64,000 bases of DNA from Sulfuriferula sp047300855 (GCF_047300855.1 NZ_CP170197.1:1426001-1490000); one strand, 5' to 3'. Counted from the stretch's first letter, positions 32,789-42,053 are shown. Translations and numbers: made by a program. Notes: generated by a model not told the origin, from the letters alone.

Positions 32789-33181
32789 ATGGAATCCGAT
32801 CGTTATAAACGCGGCTGGGAAAAGCTCAAGGAAATTGACGGTCAGGCCGGCGAACGGGTAATTGAAGCACTGAAAGACATCGCGCCTGATCTTGCCCGCT
32901 ACACGATCGAGTTTCCTTTCGGAGATGTTTATTCCCGCGGCGTGCTTTCCCTGAAAGAGCGTGAAATCGCTACGGTTGCGGCACTCGCCGCATTAGGCAA
33001 TGCGCAGCCACAGCTCAAAGTCCACATTCATGGGGCGCTCAACGTCGGCTGCACGCGACAGGAAATAGTGGAAATCATGATACAAATGGCAGTTTATGCG
33101 GGATTCCCCGCCGCATTGAATGGCATTTTTGCCGCCAAAGAGGTGTTTGCGGAGCGAGATAATGCGGGGCAATCCAATTGA
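32789..33181 (+). CDS. Carboxymuconolactone decarboxylase-family protein
   Basis: A 130-residue CMD-family protein. The core SLKEREIATVAALAALGNAQ, LKVHIHGALNVGCTRQEIVEIMIQMAVYAGFPAAL is typical. The AhpD CxxC pair is absent, so it is not an AhpD peroxidase. It resembles the gamma-CMD subgroup, but no beta-ketoadipate pathway gene is near. AGGAG is 7 bases before ATG. It ends the run of small genes and is followed by an inverted-repeat element. Confidence 0.85.
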   Translation: MESDRYKRGWEKLKEIDGQAGERVIEALKDIAPDLARYTIEFPFGDVYSRGVLSLKEREIATVAALAALGNAQPQLKVHIHGALNVGCTRQEIVEIMIQMAVYAGFPAALNGIFAAKEVFAERDNAGQSN

Positions 33182-33258
33182 CCATAGGAATGCCGGTTTA
33201 ACCCTTCATGCCGGCGCAGCCTGTTGGCCCGTTCGTAATGAACCTGGAACAGCAGTTA

Positions 33259-33401
33259 GTTCACGAAATACACGAAAGGCACGAAAGGCACGAAAATACA
33301 AAGACACAAACTGTAGATCTTCACCGAATGGGTGAATGACTTGATCAATGCAATATCAATATATTGATTTGTTTTTCGTGCCTTTCGTGTATTTCGTGGA
33401 C
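33259..33401. repeat. 143-base inverted-repeat element with CACGAAAGG repeats
   Basis: The left arm (33259-33296) and right arm (33372-33401) are inverse copies that match at about 27 of 28 positions. The left arm contains tandem CACGAAAGG units. The 75-base centre is AT-rich with its own small ATATCAATATATTGAT inverted repeat. No ORF is present. The layout fits a miniature inverted-repeat element or a long folded 3' end shared by two convergent genes. Confidence 0.7.
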
Positions 33402-33411
33402 AAATCGCCGT

Positions 33412-35451
33412 TTAAAGATTTAAACACGCCGCCAGCAATTTCTGGCAATCGTCGACCGGCGGCAAGCATTGCGTGCCCTGGCAGATATAGGCGCTGATGC
33501 CTGGCGACAGGGGTTTCGCCAGCGCCTCGGGAAGTCCAGGCAGCTCGCCTTCCAGCGCCAGGATCAGCTTGTCCGGCGCATAGTGCCGGAACAGCTGGCG
33601 GCGCCAAGCGTCGCTTTGCCCCGGCGCGCTGCGCAGGATAATGATTTGCGACGGGGTGAGATGTTCCTGCAGGGTCATTAACAGACTGGTGTAGCCCGCT
33701 GGCTGGTGCATTAGCGCAGGATAATAAAGCGCCAGCGTGCGCTCGGCGGCATCGAGGTAACGCACTTCCCCCAGCAGATAGCCGAGGCGCTGCAGGGCGA
33801 AGGCGGCGATGCCGTTGCCCGACGGCATGGCATTGTCATGGCCGGGTTTGGGGCGATGGATGAGCTGTTCGTGGTCGTGGCTTGTGAAGAAGAATCCGCC
33901 CGCCTGGCTATCCTCGAATTGTTCCAGCAGCACGTCGGCGAGTGCGTGCGCAAATTCCAGATCAGCCAGGCGGAACTGCGCCTGCAGCAATTCCAGCAAG
34001 GCGTCGAGCATGAATGCGTAGTCGTCCAGATAGGCATTCAGATGCGCCTTGCCGTCCTTGCTCGTCGCCAGCAGACGGCCGTTCTGCCACATGTCGGCAT
34101 GGATGAAATCGACCGCCCGCTGCGCCGAGGCAATCCATGCCGGCTCATCCAGCATTCTCCCGGCGCGCGCCATGCCTTTGATCATCAGCGCGTTCCAGCT
34201 CACCAGGATTTTTTCGTCGCGCCCCGGACGTACCCGGCTGGCGCGTGCGGTGAACAGTTTTTGTTGCGCACTGGCGAGCAGTATCTCAACATGCTCCAAC
34301 GGCTGCTGGCATGCCTCTGCAATGACGGACAAAGGCTGGGCAACAGTTAGGTTCCAGTGCTTGTTCTCGAAATTCGGCGGCTGATCCAGCCCATAGTAGG
34401 GCATGGCAATGGCGTATTCCTCCTCGCTCAGCAGGCTGCGAACCTGCTCCGGCGTCCACACATAAAACTTGCCTTCTTCGTGTTCGGAGTCTGCGTCCAG
34501 ACTGGAATAGTAGCCTCCCTGCGGTGCCTGCATCTCGCGCATTACCCAGCCTGCGATGCCGTGCACTACGCGCTGGAACGAGGCCTCGCCGGTCAGCACA
34601 CAGGCATCGGTGTACAACGCCAGCAGCGGGCCATTGTCGTACAGCATTTTTTCGAAGTGGGGGATGGCCCAGCGTTCGTCCACGCTGTAGCGGCAAAAGC
34701 CGCCGCCCAACTGGTCGTAGATGCCGCCGTCCGCCATTTTGCGCAGGGTATGCAGCGCCATGTGGCGTGCGTTGTGGTCGCCGTCGCGCGCCGCATGCCT
34801 GAGCAGAAATTCCATATCCGTCGGGCGCGGAAATTTGGGCGCGTTGCCAAAGCCGCCATGGATCGGGTCGAAAGATTGCTGCAATGCGCTGCAGGCATTG
34901 TTCAGCGGCGCTGCGCTGAAGCTGATCTGGTCTTGTGGGCGTGCGGGCAGGGTGGTGTCGAACGCTTCCAGCAGCGAGGCATTCTGGGCGGCGATATCCT
35001 GCTGGCGCGTGCGATAGATTTCGGTCACGCGCTCCATCAAGGATATAAAGCCGGGCAGGTTGTGACGCGCCTGTTTGGGGAAATAGGTGCCGCCGAAAAA
35101 GGGGGTCTGGTCCGGTGTCAAAAACAGCGTCAGCGGCCAGCCTCCGTTGCGCTGGGTCAGCATGTAATGGGCGGTCTGGTAGATGTGGTCGAGGTCGGGG
35201 CGCTCTTCGCGGTCCACCTTGATATTGATGAAATGCTCATTCATCACCGCGGCGACTTCGGCATCTTCGAACGATTCATGCGCCATCACATGGCACCAGT
35301 GGCAGGCGGAATAGCCGACCGACAGCAGGATCGGCTTGTTCTGCTCGCGGGCGAGGCGCAGCGCTTCTTCACCCCACGGATACCAGTCGACGGGATTCTC
35401 AGCGTGCTGTTGTAAATAAGGGCTGGTTTCCTGTGCAAGTCGGTTGGTCAT
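33412..35451 (-). CDS. DUF255 thioredoxin-domain protein (YyaL type)
   Basis: A 679-residue protein of the YyaL/spermatogenesis-associated protein 20 family. The N-terminal thioredoxin-like domain (about 1-165) includes ENPVDWYPWGEEAL, the CxxC in SVGYSACHWCHVMAHESF, and GGWPLTLFLTPDQTPFFGGTY. The rest is an (alpha/alpha)6-barrel-like region related to glycan epimerases. The enzymatic role is unknown. ATG 35451 is chosen because the conserved sequence starts NRLAQETSPYLQQHAENP; the frame is open 50 codons further without similarity. It lies 46 bases downstream of the methyltransferase gene. Confidence 0.85.
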   Translation of the reverse strand: MTNRLAQETSPYLQQHAENPVDWYPWGEEALRLAREQNKPILLSVGYSACHWCHVMAHESFEDAEVAAVMNEHFINIKVDREERPDLDHIYQTAHYMLTQRNGGWPLTLFLTPDQTPFFGGTYFPKQARHNLPGFISLMERVTEIYRTRQQDIAAQNASLLEAFDTTLPARPQDQISFSAAPLNNACSALQQSFDPIHGGFGNAPKFPRPTDMEFLLRHAARDGDHNARHMALHTLRKMADGGIYDQLGGGFCRYSVDERWAIPHFEKMLYDNGPLLALYTDACVLTGEASFQRVVHGIAGWVMREMQAPQGGYYSSLDADSEHEEGKFYVWTPEQVRSLLSEEEYAIAMPYYGLDQPPNFENKHWNLTVAQPLSVIAEACQQPLEHVEILLASAQQKLFTARASRVRPGRDEKILVSWNALMIKGMARAGRMLDEPAWIASAQRAVDFIHADMWQNGRLLATSKDGKAHLNAYLDDYAFMLDALLELLQAQFRLADLEFAHALADVLLEQFEDSQAGGFFFTSHDHEQLIHRPKPGHDNAMPSGNGIAAFALQRLGYLLGEVRYLDAAERTLALYYPALMHQPAGYTSLLMTLQEHLTPSQIIILRSAPGQSDAWRRQLFRHYAPDKLILALEGELPGLPEALAKPLSPGISAYICQGTQCLPPVDDCQKLLAACLNL

Positions 35452-35497
35452 GGTCAGCTCGATAAGATATATGGAACAGTTGGGCGAACTAGATTGC

Positions 35498-36310
35498 TTA
35501 TTTTCTTCCCACAGCGATTGTGACACTGGTATCCAGCCAGGTTTCCCCATTGCGCAACAGTGTGCGAACCCTGTCCAGATGCTGTTCCTTGAATGCCGCA
35601 AGCTCTTTTTCGCTCAACTGCTTGAGCAGCCCGCGGAAACCGGCGTTCCAGACAATATCCCACCATTGCTGTTCAGATTGCAGCGCATAACCCAGCGGTT
35701 CATGGTGCAAGGTAATGTCTGTGATGCCCGCTTCACGATAAACATTTTCGATAACCGAGGCATCGGCCAAACGTTTCCAAGATAGAGGCGGAACATGCTT
35801 TCCAAAATCTTCATACAAAGACAAGAAGGCCGGAGAGAATGGCGAAAAAGCTGTTTCCATGAAGCAGCTGATGGCAATTTGTCCGCCGGGTTTTACGGTG
35901 CGCGCAAGGCGGCGCATTGCGTCTTCCATATCATCAATAAAAAACAGCCCGAAACTACAGGTAACCATATCGAATTGGTCATTGGCAAAATCCATTTCAT
36001 CCAGATCCATCTGGAGGAAGGTGACATTGTGTAAATTCCGGGCCTGTGCCTTGGCTTGTGCCTGGCGCAACATGCCGCTGGACAGGTCAATACCGATGAT
36101 GGAACCGGCTGGCAAACGCTGTGCCGCTTCAAGTGCCACCATGCCGGTGCCGGTAGCCACATCCAGACAGCGAGCAGCCGGTTCAGGGGCAAGATAATCC
36201 AGCATTCGCTGCGCTGTTTCCTGGAAAAAACGTAACGAGGGATGATCGTAATCCTCGGCTACCGTATCGAACGTATCTCTAATCATCTGCTTACGTTGTT
36301 GGATATCCAT
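35498..36310 (-). CDS. SAM-dependent class I methyltransferase
   Basis: A 270-residue Rossmann-fold methyltransferase. Motif I is CLDVATGTGMVALEAA (about 48-63), the motif II acidic residue is in IGIDLSSGML, motif III FDMVTCSFGLFFIDD and motif IV RTVKPGGQIAIS. It is UbiE/UbiG-like in shape, but the C-terminal half does not match either, so the substrate is unknown. It is transcribed with the DUF255 gene and divergent from copA. Confidence 0.82.
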   Translation of the reverse strand: MDIQQRKQMIRDTFDTVAEDYDHPSLRFFQETAQRMLDYLAPEPAARCLDVATGTGMVALEAAQRLPAGSIIGIDLSSGMLRQAQAKAQARNLHNVTFLQMDLDEMDFANDQFDMVTCSFGLFFIDDMEDAMRRLARTVKPGGQIAISCFMETAFSPFSPAFLSLYEDFGKHVPPLSWKRLADASVIENVYREAGITDITLHHEPLGYALQSEQQWWDIVWNAGFRGLLKQLSEKELAAFKEQHLDRVRTLLRNGETWLDTSVTIAVGRK

Positions 36311-36379
36311 AGGATTACCTGCTTCGCGCCATGTGGTGAAAGTGGGTGGAGTCCATGACTGGCCTTGGAGGTGTGTTGA

Positions 36380-36535
36380 ATGACTGAGCGGAACAGGGCA
36401 AATGATCCATCAGGCTCGCCTGATCGTTTATCAACACCATTAAGCATGGACGTTTCCATTATAGCCGTCGATGAACTGATCAAGAATGCCGAAAGCCAGC
36501 CGCGAGAAAAATACTGGACTCTCCCATTATGGTAA
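36380..36535 (+). CDS. Possible 51-residue protein upstream of copA
   Basis: A short frame with an excellent ribosome-binding site (GGAGG at 36367-36371, 8 bases before ATG 36380). The peptide starts MTERNRANDPSG, includes MDVSIIAVDELIKNAESQPR, and ends YWTLPLW. It has no family I recognise. Its stop codon (36533-36535) lies inside the CueR operator of copA, so the coding part overlaps the copA promoter. It may be a genuine small protein or the decayed end of one. Confidence 0.35.
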   Translation: MTERNRANDPSGSPDRLSTPLSMDVSIIAVDELIKNAESQPREKYWTLPLW

Positions 36536-36545
36536 GGTTTAACAT
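36515..36545 (+). promoter_or_regulatory. CueR-type promoter of copA
   Basis: -35 TGGACT (36515-36520), a 19-base spacer and -10 TAACAT (36540-36545). The spacer carries CTCTCCC...GGTAAGG, aligned base for base with the E. coli copA copper box (GACCTTCCCC...GGAAGGTTTA, same length). It lies 31 bases before the copA start. The dyad is less perfect than the one before copZ, which suggests weaker CueR affinity. Confidence 0.8.
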
Positions 36546-36575
36546 GAGCCCATTAGCCACTATCAGGAGTTGGTC

Positions 36576-38996
36576 ATGGCAGCTACAAGCCCAGCGCAAC
36601 AGCCTACACAGGAACAGCGCCTGCAAATTACCGGCATGACCTGTGCCTCGTGCGTGACACGCGTGGAAAAAGGTTTGCGCAAAGTACCCGGAGTCAGCGA
36701 CGTCAGCGTGAATCTTGCCACCGAGCAGGCCAGCATCACCGCCAGTCCGGATGTCTCCACGGCCGATCTGGTGGCGGCGGTGCAACAGGCCGGCTATGAA
36801 GTCGCAGTACAGGAAATCAACATCGGCATCCAGGGCATGACCTGCGCCTCCTGTGTGGGACGCGTGGAAAAAGCGCTGGGCAAGGTGCCGGGCGTACGCT
36901 CGGTGTCGGTCAATCTGGCGACCGAGCAGGCGCGTGTCATGGCCAATGCTGGCATCTCGCAAGGGGCCTTGCAGCAGGCCGTACGCAGCGCAGGTTATGA
37001 AGTGGCGGCAGTGACTGGGGATGCCAGCAGTCAGACAAAGCCATCGCACCTGCCGGAATGGTGGCCGGTGGCGCTGTCGACAGCATTGAGTTTGCCATTG
37101 ATTGCGCAGATGTTCGGCTTGCTATTCGGGCAGCACTGGGCTTTGCCCGGTTGGGTGCAGTGGGCGCTGGCGACGCCGGTGCAATTCTGGCTCGGCGGGC
37201 GTTTCTATCGCGCCGGATGGAAGGCAGTCAAGGCGGGTGCCGGCAACATGGATTTGCTGGTGGCGCTGGGGACCTCGGCAGCGTATGGACTGTCGGTTTA
37301 CCTGCTGTTTGTGCCGGCTGGTCATGCCATGCAACACCTATATTTCGAGGCATCCGCCGTGGTGATCACGCTGGTGTTGCTGGGTAAATGGCTGGAAACT
37401 CGCGCCAAGCGCGAGACTGCCGCCGCCATTCGCGCATTGCAGGCGCTGCGCCCGGATACTGCCCGAGTGCGCCGCGATGGCGTAGATGTCGAAGTTGCGG
37501 TCGCTAGCGTGCAGGTCGGCGACATGGTCGTGGTGCGTCCGGGCGAGCGCATCGCCGTGGATGGTGCGATACGCGAAGGCCACAGCGAGGTGGACGAATC
37601 GCTGATCACCGGCGAGAGCCTGCCGCTCAGCAAAGGCCCCGATGCCCATGTCACCGGCGGCTCGGTGAATGGCGATGGTCTGCTGCTGGTGGAAACCCTG
37701 GCGGTAGGTGCGGAAACCACGCTGGCGCGCATCATCCGCATGGTGGAAAACGCACAGGCAGCCAAGGCGCCGATCCAGCGACTGGTGGACAAGGTGAGCG
37801 AGGTGTTTGTGCCGGTGGTGCTGGTCATCGCGCTGGTCACCTTGCTGGGCTGGGGTTTTAGCACGGGTGACTGGCAACAGGCATTGCTGAACGCGGTTGC
37901 GGTACTGGTCATCGCCTGCCCGTGCGCGCTGGGTCTGGCAACGCCGACGGCCATCATGGTCGGCACGGGCGTTGCTGCGCGTTACGGCATCCTGATCAAG
38001 GACGCCGAAGCGCTGGAAGTGGCGCATGCGGTGCGTTGTGTGGCGTTTGACAAGACTGGCACGCTCACCGTTGGCCACCCCGATCTGGTTGCACTGGAAC
38101 CGGCAACGGGAAACGCCGATGACATGCTGCGTCTGGCAGCGGGTGTACAGCAGGGCAGCGAACATCCGCTGGCGCGCGCAGTAATGCGAGCTGCCGCCGC
38201 CACGGGCTTGGCCTTGCCGGGCGCCAGTACAGTCAAGGCGCTGCCCGGCCTGGGGATAGAAGCGCAAATCGACAGCGTCACCTTGTCTCTAGGCAGCAGC
38301 CGCCTGATGCAGAATCTGGGAATCGACACCGCCGCGCTCGCCGCCAGCGCTGCCCGCCACGAACAAGCCGGGCGCAGCGTGTCCTGGCTAGCGCAAAACC
38401 AGGACGGGCAGACCACCTTGCTTGCCCTGCTGGCCTTTGGCGACACCATCAAGCCTTTGGCACAAGCCGCCATTGCCCAGCTGCAGGCACAAGGCGTGCG
38501 CACCGTGATGCTGACCGGTGATAACCCGGGCAGCGCCGCAGCCGTTGCGCAGGCGCTGGGCATAGATGAATTCAAAGCCGAAATCCTGCCTGCCGACAAA
38601 GCGCTGGCGATAAGCGCTTTGAAAGCCGACGGCACGGTCGTGGCGATGGTGGGCGACGGGATCAACGATGCACCGGCGCTGGCTGCTGCGGATGTGGGGA
38701 TCGCCATGGTCACCGGCACCGATGTGGCCATGCATACCGCCGGCGTCACATTGATGCGTGGTGACCCCCGGCTTGTAGCGGATACGCTCGATATTTCGCG
38801 CAGGACATATCGTAAAATCCGCCAGAATTTATTCTGGGCGTTTATCTATAACCTGATCGGTATCCCGCTGGCGGCATTCGGCCTGCTCAATCCGGTGATC
38901 GCCGGGGCGGCCATGGCGTTCAGCAGTTTCAGCGTGGTGTCCAATGCGTTGTTGCTGCGGCGCTGGCGGCCTGCCGGACAGAGCAATCAGGATTGA
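36576..38996 (+). CDS. copA: Copper-exporting P1B-type ATPase
   Basis: Inner-membrane pump that exports Cu(I) from the cytoplasm. The 806 residues have two N-terminal HMA domains, each with MTCASC (about residues 21 and 88). Eight membrane helices follow, with the transport motif IACPCALGLATP (about 446), the actuator motif ITGESLPLS, the phosphorylation site AFDKTGTLTVG (about 490), the SEHPLARAV histidine loop, and VGDGINDAPALAAADVG (about 692). ATG 36576 is used because AGGAG is 8 bases upstream; TTG 36570 is in frame but unlikely. cueR follows directly. Confidence 0.96.
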   Translation: MAATSPAQQPTQEQRLQITGMTCASCVTRVEKGLRKVPGVSDVSVNLATEQASITASPDVSTADLVAAVQQAGYEVAVQEINIGIQGMTCASCVGRVEKALGKVPGVRSVSVNLATEQARVMANAGISQGALQQAVRSAGYEVAAVTGDASSQTKPSHLPEWWPVALSTALSLPLIAQMFGLLFGQHWALPGWVQWALATPVQFWLGGRFYRAGWKAVKAGAGNMDLLVALGTSAAYGLSVYLLFVPAGHAMQHLYFEASAVVITLVLLGKWLETRAKRETAAAIRALQALRPDTARVRRDGVDVEVAVASVQVGDMVVVRPGERIAVDGAIREGHSEVDESLITGESLPLSKGPDAHVTGGSVNGDGLLLVETLAVGAETTLARIIRMVENAQAAKAPIQRLVDKVSEVFVPVVLVIALVTLLGWGFSTGDWQQALLNAVAVLVIACPCALGLATPTAIMVGTGVAARYGILIKDAEALEVAHAVRCVAFDKTGTLTVGHPDLVALEPATGNADDMLRLAAGVQQGSEHPLARAVMRAAAATGLALPGASTVKALPGLGIEAQIDSVTLSLGSSRLMQNLGIDTAALAASAARHEQAGRSVSWLAQNQDGQTTLLALLAFGDTIKPLAQAAIAQLQAQGVRTVMLTGDNPGSAAAVAQALGIDEFKAEILPADKALAISALKADGTVVAMVGDGINDAPALAAADVGIAMVTGTDVAMHTAGVTLMRGDPRLVADTLDISRRTYRKIRQNLFWAFIYNLIGIPLAAFGLLNPVIAGAAMAFSSFSVVSNALLLRRWRPAGQSNQD

Positions 38997-39010
38997 TGGG
39001 AGACATGAAT

Positions 39011-39415
39011 ATGGATACCACATCCACCAATATCGGCTGTGCCGCGCAAGCTTCCGGTGTTTCCGCCAAGATGATCCGCCATTACGAAGCCATCGGTTTG
39101 ATCGCCAAACCTGCACGTAGCTTTTCCGGTTATCGCACTTATTCGGAGCGCGATATCCACACCCTGCGCTTCATCAAACAGGCGCGCAATCTCGGTTTCT
39201 CGATGAAGCAGATTTCCGTGCTGCTGAGTCTGTGGCAAAACCGCACGCGTCCCAGCCGGGAAGTGAAAAACATCGCATTGCAGCACATTCAGGAACTGGA
39301 TGAAAAAATCCGCGAAATGCAGGCCATGAAGGCCACGCTGGAACGTCTCGCCAGGCATTGCCACGGTGATGAGCGTCCGGACTGCCCGATACTGGATGGG
39401 CTGGCGGCGCCGTAG
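39011..39415 (+). CDS. cueR: Cu(I)-responsive regulator CueR
   Basis: MerR-family activator that responds to Cu(I). The product is about 134 residues: an N-terminal winged helix (NIGCAAQASGVSAKMIRHYEAIGL, GYRTYSERDIHTLRFI), a dimerisation helix, and a C-terminal metal loop CHGDERPDCPIL. The two cysteines are eight residues apart, as in E. coli CueR. Starts at 38996 (overlapping the copA stop) and 39005 are possible; 39011 has the best-placed GGAG. It should control the two CueR-type promoters in this window and is itself transcribed with copA. Confidence 0.92.
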   Translation: MDTTSTNIGCAAQASGVSAKMIRHYEAIGLIAKPARSFSGYRTYSERDIHTLRFIKQARNLGFSMKQISVLLSLWQNRTRPSREVKNIALQHIQELDEKIREMQAMKATLERLARHCHGDERPDCPILDGLAAP

Positions 39416-39435
39416 CTCCGCAGACGACAGGCAGA

Positions 39436-42009
39436 TCAGCGTGCTTCGGCGATGCGCTGGGCAATATGCGCCAGCGCCTCATCGACCTGATCGATCAGGA
39501 TCAGGCACAGGTCGCCAGGTGAGAGCCGCGCAAGCGCATTATCAATCGCGGAGAATTCGCCATTGATCGCGTCGACGGCAACGGCCCGCTTCGCTCCGGT
39601 AAGCCCTTCGCGCAGCAGGGCCAGTACTTCTCCATCGGCGCGGCCGCGCTGGCACTGGTCCTGATACAGGATCACTTCATCAAAAGCGTCACCCAGAATT
39701 TGGGTCTGCTGCCGGATATCCTCATCGCGCCGGTCGCCTGCGCCGCTAATCACCACCAGGCGGCGCTTCGCCGGCATGGTTTCTATCGCTTTCACCAGCG
39801 CGAGTATGGCGTCGGGATTGTGACCGTAATCGGCGATCAGGGTCGCGCCGCGATAGTTGAACACATTGAATCGCCCCGGCGCAGTGGCCGCGTCGTTGAT
39901 GAAGCTGCCCAACCCGGCGCAGATGGTTTCCCAGGGGACACCCAGCGCCCAGGCGGCAGCGATGGCAGCCATAGCATTTTCAATCTGAAAACCGATGCTG
40001 CCGTTGCGGGTAAGGGGAATTTCGGCAAGCGGAATACGGCATTCAGAGCGGCCCTGGATTGCGACGATCGCGTCCGCGTTAACAAAGACCGCTCGGTGAC
40101 CCTGTGCACGGTGCGTCGCGATGACGGGATGCAACATGTCGCGCGCGAAAAATATCACCGAGCCGGGACAGTATGCAGCCATTTGCACGACCATCGGGTC
40201 GGCTGCGTTCAATACGGCAGTGCCGTTCGGTGCGACGTTCTGAACAATGACACGCTTGACCACGGCCAGGTCAGCCACCGTGGTGATGTAGTTGAGGCCG
40301 AGATGATCACCCCTGCCGATATTCGTGACCACTGCGACATCGCAGTGGTCAAATGCCAGTCCTTCGCGCAGTATGCCGCCGCGCGCGGTTTCGAGCACTG
40401 CGGCATCGACGTCGGGATGAAGCAGCACGTTACGGGCACTCTTAGGGCCGCTGCAATCGCCGCTGTCGATGCGGCGCCGCTCGATGTAGACGCCGTCGGA
40501 ATTGGTCATCCCCACGCGCTTGCCGCTGAGGGTAAGCATGTGGGCAATCAGACGCACCGTGGTGGTCTTGCCGTTGGTTCCGGCCACTGCCACCAGTGGA
40601 ATACGGCCGTTGTCGCCATCCGCGAACATTGCCGAGATAATGGCTTCGCCGACCGGGCGTCCCTTGCCGAAGGAAGGATTGAGGTGCATGCGCAAGCCGG
40701 GCGCAGCGTTGACTTCGACAATGCCGCCGCCTTGTTCTTCGAGGGGCTTGTGCACGCTTTCGCACACCACATCCACACCGCAGATATCGAGTCCGATCAT
40801 TTGCGCAGCTTCCACAGCACGGGCCGCGACTTCCGGATGCACGTCGTCGGTGACATCGGTAGCGGTACCCCCGGTGCTCAGGTTGGCATTATTGCGCAGC
40901 GTGACGTGCTCTCCCTTGCTGGGCACTGAATCCGGATTCATGCCCTGAACTGCCAGACGTGCCACGGCGATGTCGTCAAGATGAATCCTGCTCAGCGAGG
41001 TTGCATGTCCCTCGCTGCGGCGCGGATCGCTGTTGATCTGATCCACGAGCATGCGCACGCTGTGGATGCCATCGCCGATTACATGCGGTGGTTCGCGTCG
41101 GGCTGCAGCAATGACATGTTTTCCAACCACGAACAGGCGATGATCATGACCGTGAATAAAGCCTTCCACCATCACTTCGCTGCTGATTTCGGCCGCTGCC
41201 GCATAAGCGATGTCAAGATGATCGCGCGTGACGATGTTTACGGTAACTCCCTTGCCCTGGTTGCCATCGCGTGGCTTGACCACTACCGGCAGGCCGATTG
41301 CGCAGGCGGCTGCCCAGGCGTCGTCTTTATCCGATACGGAGCGGCCGACAGACACCGGAACGCCGGCAGCCTGCAACAGTTTTTTGGTGAGCTCCTTATC
41401 CTGCGCGATGGATTCGGCAATGGCGCTGCTGTGGTCGGTTTCGGCAGCCTGGATGCGGCGCTGGCGGCTGCCCCAGCCGAACTGCACCAGGCTGCCATCG
41501 GTAAGGCGGCGGTACGGAATGCCGCGCGTGACTGCGGCCTGAACAATGGCTGCGGTGCTGGGTCCGAGGCGAACATCTTCGTCCAGTTCATGCAGCCGGA
41601 ACAGGGCGGCATCCAGATCAAACGGCTGGTTTTCTGCGGCGGCGCGACACAGCGCTTCGCCGAGTTCGAAGGCAAGCCTGCCAACGGCTTCTTCCGTGTA
41701 TTCAACGACAACCTGGTAGAGCCCGGATTCCACTGTTTGCGCAATATGCATGAAGGTGACCGGGCAACCTGCCTGTGCCTGCAAGCCGAGGACGGCGAAA
41801 GCGAGAGCATGCGCAATAGAAATTTCCCCTTCGTCGCCGATGGAACGCAGTGCGCCGATTTCCGGGAAACGCGCGCGCAGCCGCGCTTCCAGGCCCGACA
41901 TCCGGGTAACGTGGCACTCTTCGGCCGAGCAGCGCACCAGCGCTTCGAGGCTGGTGTGTCTGCTCCACAAATTGGGGCCGCGCAGTGCGCGGATGCGTGT
42001 GACTTCCAT
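39436..42009 (-). CDS. cphA: Cyanophycin synthetase
   Basis: Makes cyanophycin, a poly-aspartate backbone with arginine side chains, from Asp, Arg and ATP. The 857 residues hold an N-terminal domain (1-160), an ATP-grasp domain (about 215-470, VVVKPRDGNQGKGV, EGFIHGHDHRLFVV, GGGIVEVNAAPGLRMH) and a Mur ligase-like domain with an intact P-loop VAVAGTNGKTTTVRL (about 475) and YGHNPDA...SGAGDRRDEDI near the C-terminus. Both ATP sites look functional. In the N-domain the HxxEH motif kept by the adjacent paralog is absent: the matching stretch reads ISIAHALAFAVLGLQ. It is downstream of the paralog by 44 bases, in one operon. No cphB or isoaspartyl dipeptidase is in the window. Confidence 0.95.
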   Translation of the reverse strand: MEVTRIRALRGPNLWSRHTSLEALVRCSAEECHVTRMSGLEARLRARFPEIGALRSIGDEGEISIAHALAFAVLGLQAQAGCPVTFMHIAQTVESGLYQVVVEYTEEAVGRLAFELGEALCRAAAENQPFDLDAALFRLHELDEDVRLGPSTAAIVQAAVTRGIPYRRLTDGSLVQFGWGSRQRRIQAAETDHSSAIAESIAQDKELTKKLLQAAGVPVSVGRSVSDKDDAWAAACAIGLPVVVKPRDGNQGKGVTVNIVTRDHLDIAYAAAAEISSEVMVEGFIHGHDHRLFVVGKHVIAAARREPPHVIGDGIHSVRMLVDQINSDPRRSEGHATSLSRIHLDDIAVARLAVQGMNPDSVPSKGEHVTLRNNANLSTGGTATDVTDDVHPEVAARAVEAAQMIGLDICGVDVVCESVHKPLEEQGGGIVEVNAAPGLRMHLNPSFGKGRPVGEAIISAMFADGDNGRIPLVAVAGTNGKTTTVRLIAHMLTLSGKRVGMTNSDGVYIERRRIDSGDCSGPKSARNVLLHPDVDAAVLETARGGILREGLAFDHCDVAVVTNIGRGDHLGLNYITTVADLAVVKRVIVQNVAPNGTAVLNAADPMVVQMAAYCPGSVIFFARDMLHPVIATHRAQGHRAVFVNADAIVAIQGRSECRIPLAEIPLTRNGSIGFQIENAMAAIAAAWALGVPWETICAGLGSFINDAATAPGRFNVFNYRGATLIADYGHNPDAILALVKAIETMPAKRRLVVISGAGDRRDEDIRQQTQILGDAFDEVILYQDQCQRGRADGEVLALLREGLTGAKRAVAVDAINGEFSAIDNALARLSPGDLCLILIDQVDEALAHIAQRIAEAR

Positions 42010-42053
42010 GGGCCGGTGTTCCTTTGGTTTTTGTGGACGTTTATCAACGTCGC

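Noticed and set aside
33241..33420. CRISPR array based on CACGAAAGG repeats
   Set aside because: Repeat units are 9 bases, directly abutting, with no spacers, and form inverted arms.
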